64,000 nucleotides of DNA from Steromphala cineraria (taxonomy: Eukaryota > Mollusca > Gastropoda > Trochida > Trochidae): assembly GCA_916613615.1 (NCBI GenBank), contig OU744721.1:51966747-52030746 (forward strand), written 5' to 3'. The notes below the pieces were generated by a model, which saw nothing but the letters and a program-made list of their open reading frames with translations, had not been told where the DNA came from and ran no database searches. Positions 47,928 through 59,690 of this stretch are shown here, piece by piece. The translations under genes and the position numbers were made by a program. Within the stretch, counting starts at the first letter, position 1. Each line of letters begins with the position of its first letter.

Positions 47928-48130
47928 TGCTATGGTGTATTTGCTTTGTCGTATAATATTTTGAATGCTATGGAGTATAATATTTTACTTGCTATGGATA
48001 TATTTTATATGCTATGGTATATAATATTTTACTTGCTATGGTATATAATATTGTACTTGCTATGGTATATACTAATTTGAATGATATGGTATATAATTTT
48101 TCACATGCTATGAATTATGATATTTTACTT
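47928..48130. repeat. ~24-bp minisatellite (TTGCTATGGTATATAATATT type)
   Basis: About seven imperfect copies of a unit built on GCTATGGTATATAATATTTT. A hydrophobic ORF across it is a product of the repeat. Confidence 0.85.
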
Positions 48131-49688
48131 ACTTTAGTTAACGTTTTTTTAATATTCATATCCCTAAATGACTTGTAGTTTAAAACCATTCCTCATCATT
48201 CATTTGTCATCATCAAAAAAGGATTTTAAGGGTTTTTAAAAACTCGATATCTTAAAAATTAAGCTTATTTTATATTTTTTTTATCGGAAATAATTTCTTT
48301 AATAAACTGAAAATGAGTAGTCGAGCAATTTTCTTGGTGACAACCATTTCTGTCACATTTATCCAGAATATTGTCCAATGTTTGAAAGTCATATACGATG
48401 TACTCCAATGCTTAATATTTTAATCGCATTATATAAATTACATTTTTAGATACTGAATTTTCCAAAATGTAAAACGAAAGTTCATTGATAAACTCCATCC
48501 ATACACCTATTTAAAAGTATGACAAAATCCTAAAACGAAAGCGCATTAATACATGAAAACAAAATATACTTATTCAAAAGTATGTCCAAATTCTAGAACG
48601 AAAGCCCATTGATTAACTCCATCAATGCACATGAAAAAATCTGTCTATTTACACCAAGGTATATATTTTGCTGCAAATTAACAATGTGTTCGTTACAATT
48701 CTTGTAAAACATTTTTAAAAAGACACCGTGCCATTACCGATCAATATCAACAATTTCATTTCATTTATGTTGTTTGTTGATTCTATGTCTAATAAACACG
48801 CAAATGCATGATTCTAACATGACACGAAAACTAGTTTGAAAATACTGCGTTCTGATTGGTTACTCATAAACATTTTGGAGTAATTATTTCGCCGATAATC
48901 ACCTCTAAATATTTACGACCGCTTCACATTCCTCCGCGCACGCGTATACAATCTGCACTCAGCGACTTTCTGTTTAAAAATAGACATGTTGGCGACGACA
49001 AGTTCAATATCAGAAATGTGTCGACATTTTGAAACATCTACAAATTTTAATCGAATAACGAGGTGTTTGGTTCCTGTTTGAAGTGTTTCTTACTGCGTCG
49101 CGATGTAAATTAATCAGTCCACAGATCTAAAAACAAAATCAACGATCGCACACCTCTCCTACAGGGATTCGTCAAATGAACGGTAGCGACTTTATTCCTT
49201 AATTTCGCAGAATGCTGTCACTGCCCCTACATCTAATTTACAAGTGACCACTTCTCCTGTCACAGTCTCCCCAACCATGACACAAAATATAACTTTCTTG
49301 ACAGCTTCCACTAAGTTTGAAACAGTTCACCGACACGTAGTGAACAACTATTTTCAGAGTAACGTCCCTTGATTTGGTCAGTCCTTGTCGCTCTTGTAGG
49401 GGTGATGGGTCGACCCATGTATTTAGGTAAAAAATCGTAACTTTGACGACATTGAAATCTGTTTTCTATTGATAATATGCTCAATAGATTACAGATGAGT
49501 CTATTTAAACACGTTTTTTTCTGTATGCAATGACATTTTAATTGTAATGTGTTCTTCATGAAAGTGGACTGTACCGTTGTTTTGCAATCGAGTGGAACCG
49601 GTCTGCACCGGTTTGACCTTATCACATTGCTTTTGCGCAAGTCAAAATAGTTCCAACTTTTTTTACTAATTAGTCATGTTAGAATGGT

Positions 49689-49844
49689 GATAAATCCATT
49701 CTGATTTTTATTTTGGGGTTGTATGTCGTGCATTCTTAACCCCTAAATAAACATTCAAACCTCGCAAGCTCGGTTTGAAATTATATTTAGGGGTAAAGAA
49801 TGCACGACATACAACCCCAAAATAAAAAACAGAATGGATTTATC
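49689..49844. repeat. Foldback element, ~60-bp arms
   Basis: GATAAATCCATTCTG, TTTTGGGGTTGTATGTCGTG and CATTCTT occur inverted in the right arm; the loop has a second small hairpin (CAAACCTCG/CTCGGTTTG). Confidence 0.88.
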
Positions 49845-51010
49845 CCCTAAATATGAAATGGTTAATGTACTTACTCTGTATGTTGTACTTGACTTGCTTA
49901 CGTAATGTATATCTTGACAGTTATCATAAGCTTATTACTTGTAAATGATCTACCATATATAGAAACCATTTTATACAAACAAAAATACAACTGCATGAGG
50001 AAGGAAGTAGTCTTGCTTTGAAACGGTTGACTGGAGAAGCTGCAAGTATTTTAGTTTTGATGATCATTTATTTCCCTATACAATCAAAGGACTGTATGTG
50101 CACTATTCCACCATGAGCTGTTGATCATACTGATCATAAAACTTCCTCTCGGTTTTTTTCCACAGAAATAGGCTTAAGAAGTTTCGAGTTTTCGACAATA
50201 ATTACTGAGAAAGCTTGGCTTGTTAATTGGTTGTACTTGTTTTTCATATTTGTAAAAACTTAGAATTTTCGTTCGGGTATCTTTCTCAGAAAAGGGCAAT
50301 ATACGTTTCGAGCTATCTACAATAAGCTTTGGGGAAACCTGGCTTGGTTTTACTTTTAGAAATATAATAATATCAAGTCAACGTACATTGTTATGAAACC
50401 ATTTTTTATTATCAATTTGATTATTTAACAACATAACCGTGTGAAACGGTACTCAAATCAAGAGAGACATTTTAGTTAGTTTATGTTTACTGTTGGTGAT
50501 ACCAGTAGCTCATAATCGTCTTCAGTTGGACCAACATGTACATGTGTGTAAGTAAAGACGTGGGAATATCTTATGCTGTTATTGCAGTAAAAAAAGCTCA
50601 ACATTGCTCAAGTTCTTATATCATTCGCATACCGTAACATGTTTATGCAAACACTTCCAATAGAAATTCTGGTGAATATGGGAGGAAGCTAGCTGTTTTT
50701 GTTTGACACAATTTTTTTGTACAGGAAAAACATCGGATTTAATGAAAACTATAGTTCAAACTTTCACGGAAATGAAACATGCATGTTGTGGTGATCCGCT
50801 GGAAATCGATATTTCTCCTACCACTCAATCAGAGATATATGCTCCAAAATCAAATGCAGGAAAATAAAATTACATGACAGTGACATGTTATTCTGTTACA
50901 CAATCCAATGATAAATCAATTTAAGGATCAAACAACTAGTCAGGATCAGACACAACGAGTTAATTCAGCTGACCCATATAAGGAAATAACGATGCCGTCA
51001 ATCGTTATAA

Positions 51011-51186
51011 AAGACTGCTGCTATATATTTGACTGTGAGTTTTGTTTTATATATATCTGCATTTGCAATGCCCACCTGGCGGAGTACCTTGAACAGCGAG
51101 ACAGATGTAAATACCTACGAGGGTCTCTGGCACCTGTACCAATTCGGCGTTCGATTGTCAATCATACCCAGTCTTTGTAGACGAAC
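51011..51186 (+). CDS. Claudin-like exon 1: TM1 and first extracellular loop
   Basis: Open frame from an in-frame TAA at 51008-51010 to the donor at 51187 (GTAAGT). One base removed between the ATG at 50992 and 51013 would join MPSIVIK to TAAIYLTVSF. The competing frame gives a Cys-rich ORF without family features. Confidence 0.6.
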
Positions 51187-54100
51187 GTAAGTAATATAGA
51201 AGAGATTTTACTATTTTATATTCAAAACAGCTTATGTTATTTGTATGTGTGAACATCTTTATCATGAAAGGCACGTTATCACGCACGTATGCGCTTTTTT
51301 AAGGAATATATAGTAACTTGAACTTTCTGAGACGCCGAGGTCACTTAGGGATCTGTAAGATCTCAATCAGTTCTATAAGTTTATGATGAATAAGATGAAG
51401 TCAATGTTATGGATTTACAACTTCTTTATCTAGGTTAAGCGACGTTTCGACATAAATTCTGTTGGTTTTCTTAAGCAAATGATCAAACTTGATAACTCAA
51501 TAATATTGCCTTCATCTTCTTCATCTCAACTTTTAGAATACCCTTAAAGGAAAGAATATGTTCTTTTGAATATACCTATCCTTGATGAAATATTAAGTAT
51601 GTAACATTCTTTATACACACGTTTAACGTTAGGTTTGGCAAACTCTGCGAATTAAGTTATTAATCGTATCGGAGCATAGTGGTGTAGTGGTTAGCATGCT
51701 GGCCTCTCACGCCAGAAACCCGGGTTCGGATCCCGGTGGAGAAACCAAAAATGTATGAGTTTGGTCAGGTCTTGTGTTGTGTCCCTCGGCAAGGCACTTA
51801 TCCACATTGGACTCAGTCCATACAGCTGTTAAAATGGGTACCTGATAATTCGCTTGAAGCAGCTGTGAAAGTACACTTCTTCAGGGTAATGATGTAGCGC
51901 TTTGTGCATGTCGTAGGACGTAGAAAAGGCGCAATATAAGTAAGTATTTATCTTCATTTATAATCGCTGGGAGAGTGAAGGCAAAAAGTCACAGTTCTAA
52001 TCGAAAACCGGAAAATGATGCCAGGCAATACGTCATGGGTAATTTTGGAAACATATATTAGCAGTCAGAGAATCAGTTTGTAGTTGATATTGTTTGGTAA
52101 TGTAACTAGGATCTCCATATCGATTCACATGTTTGTGCCCTTGAAGTTTTAACAAATGGGCCTTTGAAATGCCAATATTTATACATAGTAAATAGATGAC
52201 TTGATAGCGCACTTCCGAGAATTTATTTACGTCGTAATGAGTTCGTTTCCTGGAAACCATAATCACGTTTGTTCTCTTAAAATTTGTCTTGAAGGTGTCT
52301 TTAGTGATAAAATCATGTCAGTTTGTAAAGTTAAATGGTGGGAAATATTTATAGTAAATTTTTATTGCAGTTTTCGTCGAGTCATATTTTGATTTATTGA
52401 GCTACATTCGGTGTCATGGATTTGCATTTGTATTTGCATTTGCATTTGCATCAAGTAATTTTACCTGACACATGATCCTCACGTCATTTATAATCAAATT
52501 AATGAAATGATCGTGTCGACTGTTTGCGAATTTTAAGTGAACAAACTGGGCGAGTTTTTCAAAATAACAGATCATATAATTGCCTTATCGACTTAATGAG
52601 AAGATAATCATTGGTACATTGGATGATTATAACGAATGTAATTCGATTAATGTTTAACGTAGGAGATTATGTCAACGAATTTTTATTTCCAGCTATATTC
52701 TTATGTCAAACATATATGAATTTTTTTAATTTTTCATTACAAATATATTACAAAATACATATTTTTACTTTGATGTAGGTATCCAAGTTTCGGGATAAAG
52801 CTGTATTTATTGACTTTTATAAAATAAACATAAACCCCTTTAAGAGAGAAAAAAATCATTTTCAAAGATCAAATGCTCCTTTGTTCTACACTTTATCACC
52901 CCTTGGACTATTCATCAGAAAATGATATACTGATAGTGAACGCCTTTGAATTAACCAATCCAATGATACTGCTTCCTCGATTTGATAACCTCTCAAAACA
53001 CGTGTTAAACACCCTTCGGTCGAGTGTTGAGGAATTCGCTTACAAATACTGTTTTTTGCTCACTTTCTTGTTATCAGTCTACAAATTGGCGAGGTTTTGT
53101 TACAAATGTCGATACACATGAAGGATGTTTCAATTCTGAAATATTTTTTAAAAAACGTTCATCATCTCATTTCAAGAGCTTTAATTTGATTTTTTTTCAA
53201 ACGTTCAAAGAGAAATACAAATTATATGCATCTACAACTTCTTTATTGCAACGAGATGCGATGTTTCGTTTTTTGTTTCAGTTTTCTACACCGAAACGTT
53301 GCATCCCTTTGCAATTACCGGGAATCCTCGTATTTAAGCCCTGGGCTTAATTTCGAATTTCACCCTTTTCATAAGAGAAATATATTTTCTGAAATTAAGC
53401 CCTGGGCGTAATTTCGAGGAGAAATGAAAAAGAACTTTTCTTCTTTTTACTTTTTACTGATTAAATGAATCCATGTGTGGCAAAGAAGTTAAAGCTTTAT
53501 TTGTTAATGATTCCACATAAATGACACGCTGCAAAAGCCGATGAAAAAAAGTTTCCTTTTAAACGAGTTGCTAACCAAAATAAATCGAGTTTACTCTCAT
53601 CAGCTTCTGAATGCGTATGTCAAATGAATCAAAACTTTCATGTTTTGTGTCTTAAATGACACTTGCATTTCAAAACCAATTGCAAGCCTTGTCTACGTCT
53701 GAAATCCTGTTAACCGGTATTTTAGTCTTATATAGAACGAGTGATTCCATCGAGAGCCCTTGTTTTGTACAATTTTGAAGGAAGAAATGTAATATCAAAG
53801 TTAAGCCCATGGGCTAAAATTCGAAAATGAAAACTCGTTAATAAGCTCATGGGCTTAATAAAGGCAGGGCTTAAATACGAGGATTCCCGGTAAGACGTTG
53901 CGAATCCATATGATATGTATATCTTCATCATTCCAACTTCCTAATTGCCACTAAAAGAAGTAAAAAATCAAGGGCCAGTAATTCAAAAAAATAATTCTGA
54001 TGAAAAGAGCAAGGGGTGGTATTATCGTGAAGAACATCTGAACCTTCAGTCTGCATGATTTGGCTAACGGAGGACTTCTCTGTTGCAGCCTTTCTCCAAG

Positions 54101-54861
54101 CAAGTCGATCCCTGGCCTGTATCGCCCTGTCTCTCTACTGTATAGCGGCCCTTCTACTCGCCATACATAACTGCACTGTGTACTGGAAAAATGTACAGAT
54201 AGATAACAAAATCGTTTCATATATATCTTTTGTTTCAGGTATAAGCCAAATGTTGTTTTGTGAATAAAGGTTTCCCTCTGAATAAGATTGCTCTAATGGT
54301 TTATGTTATATTATAACTCGTTGATACTCTTTTGAAATAAATAAAATGTTCAGAGGTTTAAGATAGTGCTTCACTATGCTATGCTGATGAGATTAAGTTA
54401 TGTTAAACAGTTGTTACGGCCAGTGCATGAGTGCTAGTGTTGCTACTATTGCTGATACTGAGATCCCCAATATTGTAATGTTCACTTTTGACAGTAGAAG
54501 ATTGTTTAAAATCTAGTTCAGTAGGCATAAGGCATTCTCTCAAATCAAGTAGCGCTAATTTATTCATGAATATATGATATTTTGCAAAACTAGAATAGTC
54601 CATAATCAAGTATCATTTTTTTAAACGCAGGCGGCTTAAAGATGTTATGAAAATACCCCAACCATCCCGTTAAAAAACTACATTGGATATTTTCATGTTT
54701 GTCCAGGTGTATTCGGAGTAGTCACGTGTGTGTTGTACCTGGCAACTATTGTGGGATCAACTGAACCGTCTGTGACTGCAGAATGGGGACTCGTGATCTT
54801 CATATCTTTATCACCTGTGTTCCAAGGAAAATATTATGCTTTTATAGTAGCGATGGGATGA
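51011..54861 (+). CDS. Claudin/PMP22-like tetraspan gene (3 exons, 5' frame problem)
   Basis: Exons: 51011-51186, about 54033-54238, 54707-54861. Exon 1 encodes TM1 (IYLTVSFVLYISAFAMPTW), then TYEGLW, the ECL1 signature, and C before the donor AC|GTAAGT. Exon 2 encodes TM2 (FLQASRSLACIALSLYCIAA) and part of TM3; exon 3 finishes TM3 and TM4 (WGLVIFISLSPVFQ) and stops after VAMG. Claudin-type proteins form cell junctions or act as membrane adaptors. Odd points: the expected first ECL1 Cys (GLWxxC) is Tyr; the nearest ATG (50992, MPSIVIK) is one frame off TM1 with a TAA at 51008; exon 2 is in frame only with a weak acceptor (AAG|AACATC) rather than TTCAG at 54049. It may be diverged, mis-sequenced or decaying. 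Confidence 0.6.
51430..51470 (-). mobile_element. Penelope-like 3'-end fragment
   Basis: On the minus strand CGAAACGTCGC is followed by GATAAAGAAGTTG, as in the other two copies; the CTGA half is not recognisable. Confidence 0.4.
51671..51950 (+). repeat. tRNA-derived SINE
   Basis: Head 51671-51746 resembles tRNA-Glu: GTGTAGTGGTTAGCATGCTG (A box), CTCTCAC anticodon region, GGGTTCGGATCCCGG (B box). The body has CTCGGCAAGGCACTTATCC, ACTCAGTCCA, GGGTACCTG, CAGGGTAATGATG and TAGGAC, the kind of conserved central domain shared by metazoan SINE families. Sits in intron 1 of the claudin-like gene. Confidence 0.85.
53315..53893. mobile_element. TIR element with perfect 28-bp inverted ends (579 bp)
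   Basis: 53315-53342 (TTACCGGGAATCCTCG…AAGCCCT) is the exact reverse complement of 53866-53893. Inside, palindromic TTAAGCCC(T/A)(G/T)GGGCTTAA blocks recur four times (53334, 53395, 53801, 53842). No coding frame. Lies in the claudin-like intron. Confidence 0.85.
54033..54238 (+). CDS. Claudin-like exon 2: TM2 and start of TM3
   Basis: Encodes VCMIWLTEDFSVAAFLQASR, a helix, a short hydrophilic loop with NCTVYW, then IVSYISFVSG. Donor TTTCAG|GTATAA in phase 1. The start could be 54050 if the stronger CAG acceptor is used, but then exon 1 does not join in frame. Confidence 0.62.
54707..54861 (+). CDS. Claudin-like exon 3: TM3 end, TM4, stop
   Basis: Acceptor TTTGTCCAG. Encodes VFGVVTCVLYLATIVGS, a short loop (TEPSVTAEW), GLVIFISLSPVFQGKYYAF and VAMG-stop. 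Phase matches exon 2. The cytoplasmic tail is only a few residues, so no PDZ-binding tail is seen. Confidence 0.68.
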
Positions 54862-56772
54862 GATTTAGCATCATCTCAGGAATGATATCTTCTTGAGAAA
54901 CCTATATTGGGTGTCAGTTTTAACTTATAGCCCATGGAAGTTTCAAATATGAAGATTGGTGATTAAGAAACCGATGATGTTGCCATATTGAACAAATAAT
55001 CTAGATTTCACACTTTACATTGTACACTATACATACCGACATTAACCAATATGTACATTCATCATTCGGGTATTATCAGTTCGCCAAAGTAAGATACGCA
55101 AATCACATATATAACCATTCACTATGTACATGTCCTCATTTTTTACATACTGTTTAACTAAAGTATCGCATCATAATAATTTATTTGTGTGTGCCATATC
55201 AAGATTAGTATTACAATGTTGCAAAAGATTTGATGCCAAACTGATTTGACATATGTCTTCGACAGTATGCATTCAATGTTAGTGTAATGAATTAATTTTG
55301 TTTATTACAGAATTTATTTTTTTAAATGTCTTCTTTATTACATTGTTTACCAAACATTATCAGCTATTTTGTTCTTTAGTGCTACAATAGCTCACTACTC
55401 AACGCGATTACCTTTTGTGTTCCTAGTGCCAGTTTCGAACATCGTGCAGCCTTTAAATACGAACACCTTTAATTCGAGTTAGAGAAAAGGAAATTCGTGT
55501 TGCTTGAGCAAACTTGATTATTTCGTTTGAGAATCTCCTTTACTGGATTTGTAGCAACTTTGTGACTTCTTTCCCCAATAAGTGATGTCCCCAATATTTC
55601 AGTAAGAAAAACATGTAACGGTGCCTTTAAACGTGATGGGTATCTTGTTTAGAGCGACTGCATGACTTGTCAATATACATGTACTGTTTAAAATCTGTTA
55701 TTTTGGGTATCGTTGTACAAATGATGTCCTATCATGCAAGATTTTACGTGATAATTGTTCTTTCTGATACAAATATTCCGATGAACAAAAGTATTGACAA
55801 TACCGGGATACGAACATGTTCAGTCAAGCAGTTACCTATCCATATTGGTCTGGCCTCAGCAAACTCACAAGTTCTGTTAAGTGCAGATAAACATAGTTAT
55901 TAGCAGACAAATATCATCGCTGAGTTTAAACAACTGAACGGCATCGATCATGAAAACAAGGTAGGTAGGTAGGTGGATTAAAGGGCGACGTTGGGCCACA
56001 AATGACCTATTTGGGCCCTGCATTAATCATGAAAACAAATAGTACACAGAAGTTACCTGCCCCTAATCTCTGACACCAAATGCGTTTGTCTTATGTTTGG
56101 GTAGTAAAATGTGACTAACAGCGGCAACTCCATGATTGAATAACTTCGCATCCCGGTTGCGCAATATGTCTGAACTTTTATTTTTCGTAACAATGTTGAT
56201 TTGATCAGACTGTAAGGCTCCCATGTTGTCAACATAATTTAAACATTAACAAGGTTATAAGAAGAAATATTTTTCATTTTATTCAAGGTTTATATTGAGA
56301 CATTTTTATAGAAATAAACACAACTTTATGAAAATTCTCTGAGGTTTTGTAATAAAGAGGATACTTTGGCCTCATTACAATACAAGGTCAGCTTGTATCG
56401 AAGATATCTTCAAATCCAACTGCTTTATTTTTTTTAGGACTCGATAACTTGTATCCAGTGTATATCACCACGTTAAAACTTTTCACTAACTTTCATTCTA
56501 GTGAATGTAAAGAACAGTATATATTCAGAAAAAAATTAATAACAGAAACTCAAGTAACCTATTTCGGCTACACCTGAAACATTCATGCCACGCCAACAGT
56601 TCAGGAAATGACGGGTAAATTGGTTAAAGTGAACTTGATATATAGAACAAGCTATCAGCTTAAACAACTGAGTGAAACATAAAGCTCACTGGCTGAAGTT
56701 CCATGTTTATTAAAAAACGCTGGCTGGAATATTGCCCAAGTTGCGTTAAACTCAAGCCCACTCACACTTTAA
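54862..56772. other. Non-coding stretch
   Basis: No gene supported. The ORFs at 55667-55903 and 56053-56235 have no recognisable domain. A molluscan repeat tail (GGAATATTGCCCAAG) lies at 56725-56767. Confidence 0.5.
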
Positions 56773-57128
56773 AGGGGAAGTAGCACGTTTTTTGAAAATT
56801 GTATATTTTAAAATTTTCACTGATAATTGTACATTCATGCTAAACGTATCATTTTAATATTTTAATTCCTTTACACCAACCAATGATTATTAGTCAGAAA
56901 ACAAATGACAAAGATTCAAATAGAGTCCATTGGCAGCCATTTTTGTGTAAACACTTTATATTTCTTTTTGTGTAAGAAAAAGGAATCGCAAGGCTGAACT
57001 TTACATTATATATATTTGATTTATTACTACTTCATTTAATTCCAATACATTGTCCTTCAATTGAAACCATTTATTTTCACTTTCCTAACATCACCATATA
57101 TCCCCTCTTTAAACGTGCTACTGTCCCT
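56773..57128. mobile_element. TTAA-flanked MITE, copy 2 (356 bp)
   Basis: Same ends as copy 1 (AGGGGAAGTAGCACGTTTTT … AACGTGCTACTGTCCCT) and TTAA on each side (56769-56772, 57129-57132). Same length as copy 1 despite many substitutions. Confidence 0.85.
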
Positions 57129-58321
57129 TTAAAATGTTGCTTAATTAAGAATATAATTTTGTGTGCAAAAGGCTCGTAAAGGAACACAAATCAACTATCC
57201 ACATACCATAAATACCCGAATAATCGCTCTGCGACAAAGTTTAAACACCTTTTAGTACGGTAATAATTTAAGTGATCATTTTAAATTGTGACGTTTTACA
57301 AAAAATATTTCATATAATGGATTCAATGGTCATTCAAACATTTCCTACATTTTCAGTAAATGCAAAATAATTGTAAACAAAATTGTTAAAATTTGCAAAT
57401 TAAATGCAGTGATTATTCAAGGTAGGCGATTAATGAGTTAAACGGGCACCTAGACATATGTATAAACCGCAAAAAATAGAAAACATCATAATTAGATTGT
57501 TAAGATGTGTAAGTCTACTATAGCGAGTATTCAAGGCAGGCGATTAATCATAGTTTTACGGTAACTACCCTCACGTTCCACTGAAATGTTTTGACCAAAC
57601 TTCCACTTATCTGAAGTCAAACAAAACACTCAGGAAGGGGTTAAAAAGTTATATCTCTTGCATGAGATTGGTCTTCCGTAATAAAACGTAATTATTATAG
57701 AATGAAAATAAAGTTTAATCAAATGTTAAATTTCATTGATTGATAAAAATCGTTCAATATTGCAAAACAAATGAAGTTTTTCTACATATATTACATTACA
57801 ACAGTATTGATATCAATACATTGATCGTATGTCATAAGTTTTAAAACATATCCTCTGACCACAGTAAGAAACTTTTTTTAACATTGCAAAGATTGTCAAA
57901 ACCTGTTAATACATGTTTGTAAAGTACATAATATGAATAATGCAATAAAGAACAAATGCAACAAAGAAGTGGTATCAATTTTTGAATAAGGTACATAATA
58001 ATGAACATACTAAAAAATTTAGTTAGAAGCAAATTCATATAAGAAAAAAAAGCATATTTATGTTAAACAGTGCATTTATCCAGTTCTCATGTTTAAAAAA
58101 GGTTAAAAGTAGCAAGTAAGTGGTTAAATGTTTGGCAGGGTAGATAACAGTTTGATTATAATAAACGGTGCTCCGGGGAATAAGATTATAAATATATAGA
58201 TTATACGTGGTTTTCTCTCCGCACCCCCTTTAGGCGCATGTTCTAACGAGAGCTCATATACCAACCCGCGAAATCTCCAACAAAGCTTCCGGTATCAGTT
58301 GCTAGGGGCTTACATCGCCCC
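57129..58321. other. Non-coding AT-rich stretch
   Basis: A short imperfect duplication (ATTCAAGG(T/C)AGGCGATTAAT) occurs at 57415-57435 and 57529-57548. Nothing else is recognisable. Confidence 0.5.
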
Positions 58322-58404
58322 CAATCTAAATAAATTTAGATGAACAGGTTTTGTATTAGGTCATACAAAATATAAAATTTGTTGATCTTAATTTATTTAG
58401 ATTG
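58322..58404. mobile_element. Short deleted relative of the 518-bp MITE
   Basis: CAATCTAAATAAATTTAGAT and GAACAGGTTTT at the left; TTGTTGATCTTAATTTATTTAGATTG at the right in inverted form, only ~83 bp in all. No target duplication visible. Confidence 0.75.
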
Positions 58405-59392
58405 AATCACCACCATCCAGCTATCTAAAGGCGACGATGTGATTGGTTCCCCAGTAACTTGGTTTTGTCTACGCTAAACTGATAACGACATGCATTCAGA
58501 CATTATTGAGACGAAACTCCTTGTTGGAACATGTTTGATTCCCATCAGCGTCAATATTCCAACTTGTATTACCAAGAACACAGTCGAGTTTTTTTATCAG
58601 ACTGGGGCTATTATACAATAGTTAAAAGCCATCATCAAACGATTGGTATAAAGTTAAAGTAACGATATAGTAGTTATAGAGTTTTAAAATAAAATACGTA
58701 GGGATCAATTGAGTATAAACTGTTAAAGAGTGGAATATCACATAATTAGTTAAAAGGATGTGTTGAGTATTTAAAAAGCTAAGGTATCTTCCTTCATGCT
58801 CCTACACCTTCATGTCAAGGGAGACAACTGTCTTGAAGGATGGGAGTTCAAAAAGTGCAACCTTACTCTGATTGTTTACTACAATTCTGACCGATGTGAC
58901 ACAGATCATAACAGATATTAGACACGTGTCATGTCAAGCTGTAGACAAAACAACACTATATTGGCTTCGTACACCTGGATGCTAGACATAACTAGTATTT
59001 ATTTGAAACTCTTTTTTCAGGTCAACCGCATTTATTTCTGTCTTTCTCATCCCCCACTGACCCTGATTAACCCTCCCGGTGTAAAATAAAAAAAGTGTTT
59101 TTACTTGTCATTTGTCTGCCGTAATATTCAAAATCGCCCTGCTCTGATAAAATAATCTGTTTTATGACACATCCCTTAGGACTTCTATATTATCTCAACC
59201 AGGAAATCCCTTTTACCATTTGGCTTTTCTCTTTACATTGTCCTTCTGATGACATGGCCATATATCTACAAATACACACAACCTTTATTTTTTTACTTTT
59301 TTCATTTTTTTTACCTCCCGCGCACTTGGAGGAAGACATAGGAGATAAGAAACACAAACAAACACACAAAATTAATACGGATGACCTTGAAA
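58405..59392. other. Non-coding stretch
   Basis: No gene supported; the ORF at 59164-59403 runs into a MITE and has no family signature. Confidence 0.5.
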
Positions 59393-59690
59393 GCAGTGTT
59401 TGAAATAAGCATGAAAAATGTGCATGTCAATAAGGACCCGCCAATAAGAAAAACTGTGGGCCCATCTCTGAAACTGTCGGCACTCTAAATAAGTACTGAT
59501 TTGACTTATTCTAAAATAACAATATTCTTACAATATGGTAAGGAAGTTTTGGCTAGAAAAGTTGTCTTTCTGCAAGGTATTTGAGAATAAGGAACAGTGA
59601 GGAACAGTATCACGTTAAAAACAATGCGTGGGCCCTTGTGAATATCCGTCGACATTTGCCCTACGGGCCTACGCTTATTTCAAACACTGC
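59393..59690. mobile_element. MITE, 298 bp, 18-bp perfect TIRs
   Basis: GCAGTGTTTGAAATAAGC at 59393-59410 and its exact complement at 59673-59690. TTGAAA flanks both sides (59387-59392, 59691-59696), a probable 6-bp target duplication. Confidence 0.8.

Larger units (their letters stand above)
46361..50990. other. Non-coding AT-rich stretch with small repeats
   Basis: No gene recognised. Holds a SINE-related segment, two hairpins and a 24-bp minisatellite, listed separately. Three ~62-bp degenerate repeats (GAACGAAAGCCCATTGAT-type) lie at 48470-48620. Confidence 0.5.

Noticed and set aside
47898..48080. Hydrophobic membrane peptide (YLLWYIILYLLWY)
   Set aside because: Product of a 24-bp TATA-rich minisatellite.
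50908..51180. Cys-rich 90-residue ORF
   Set aside because: It is a shadow frame of the claudin-like exon, whose TM1 and YEGLW signature lie in the next frame.
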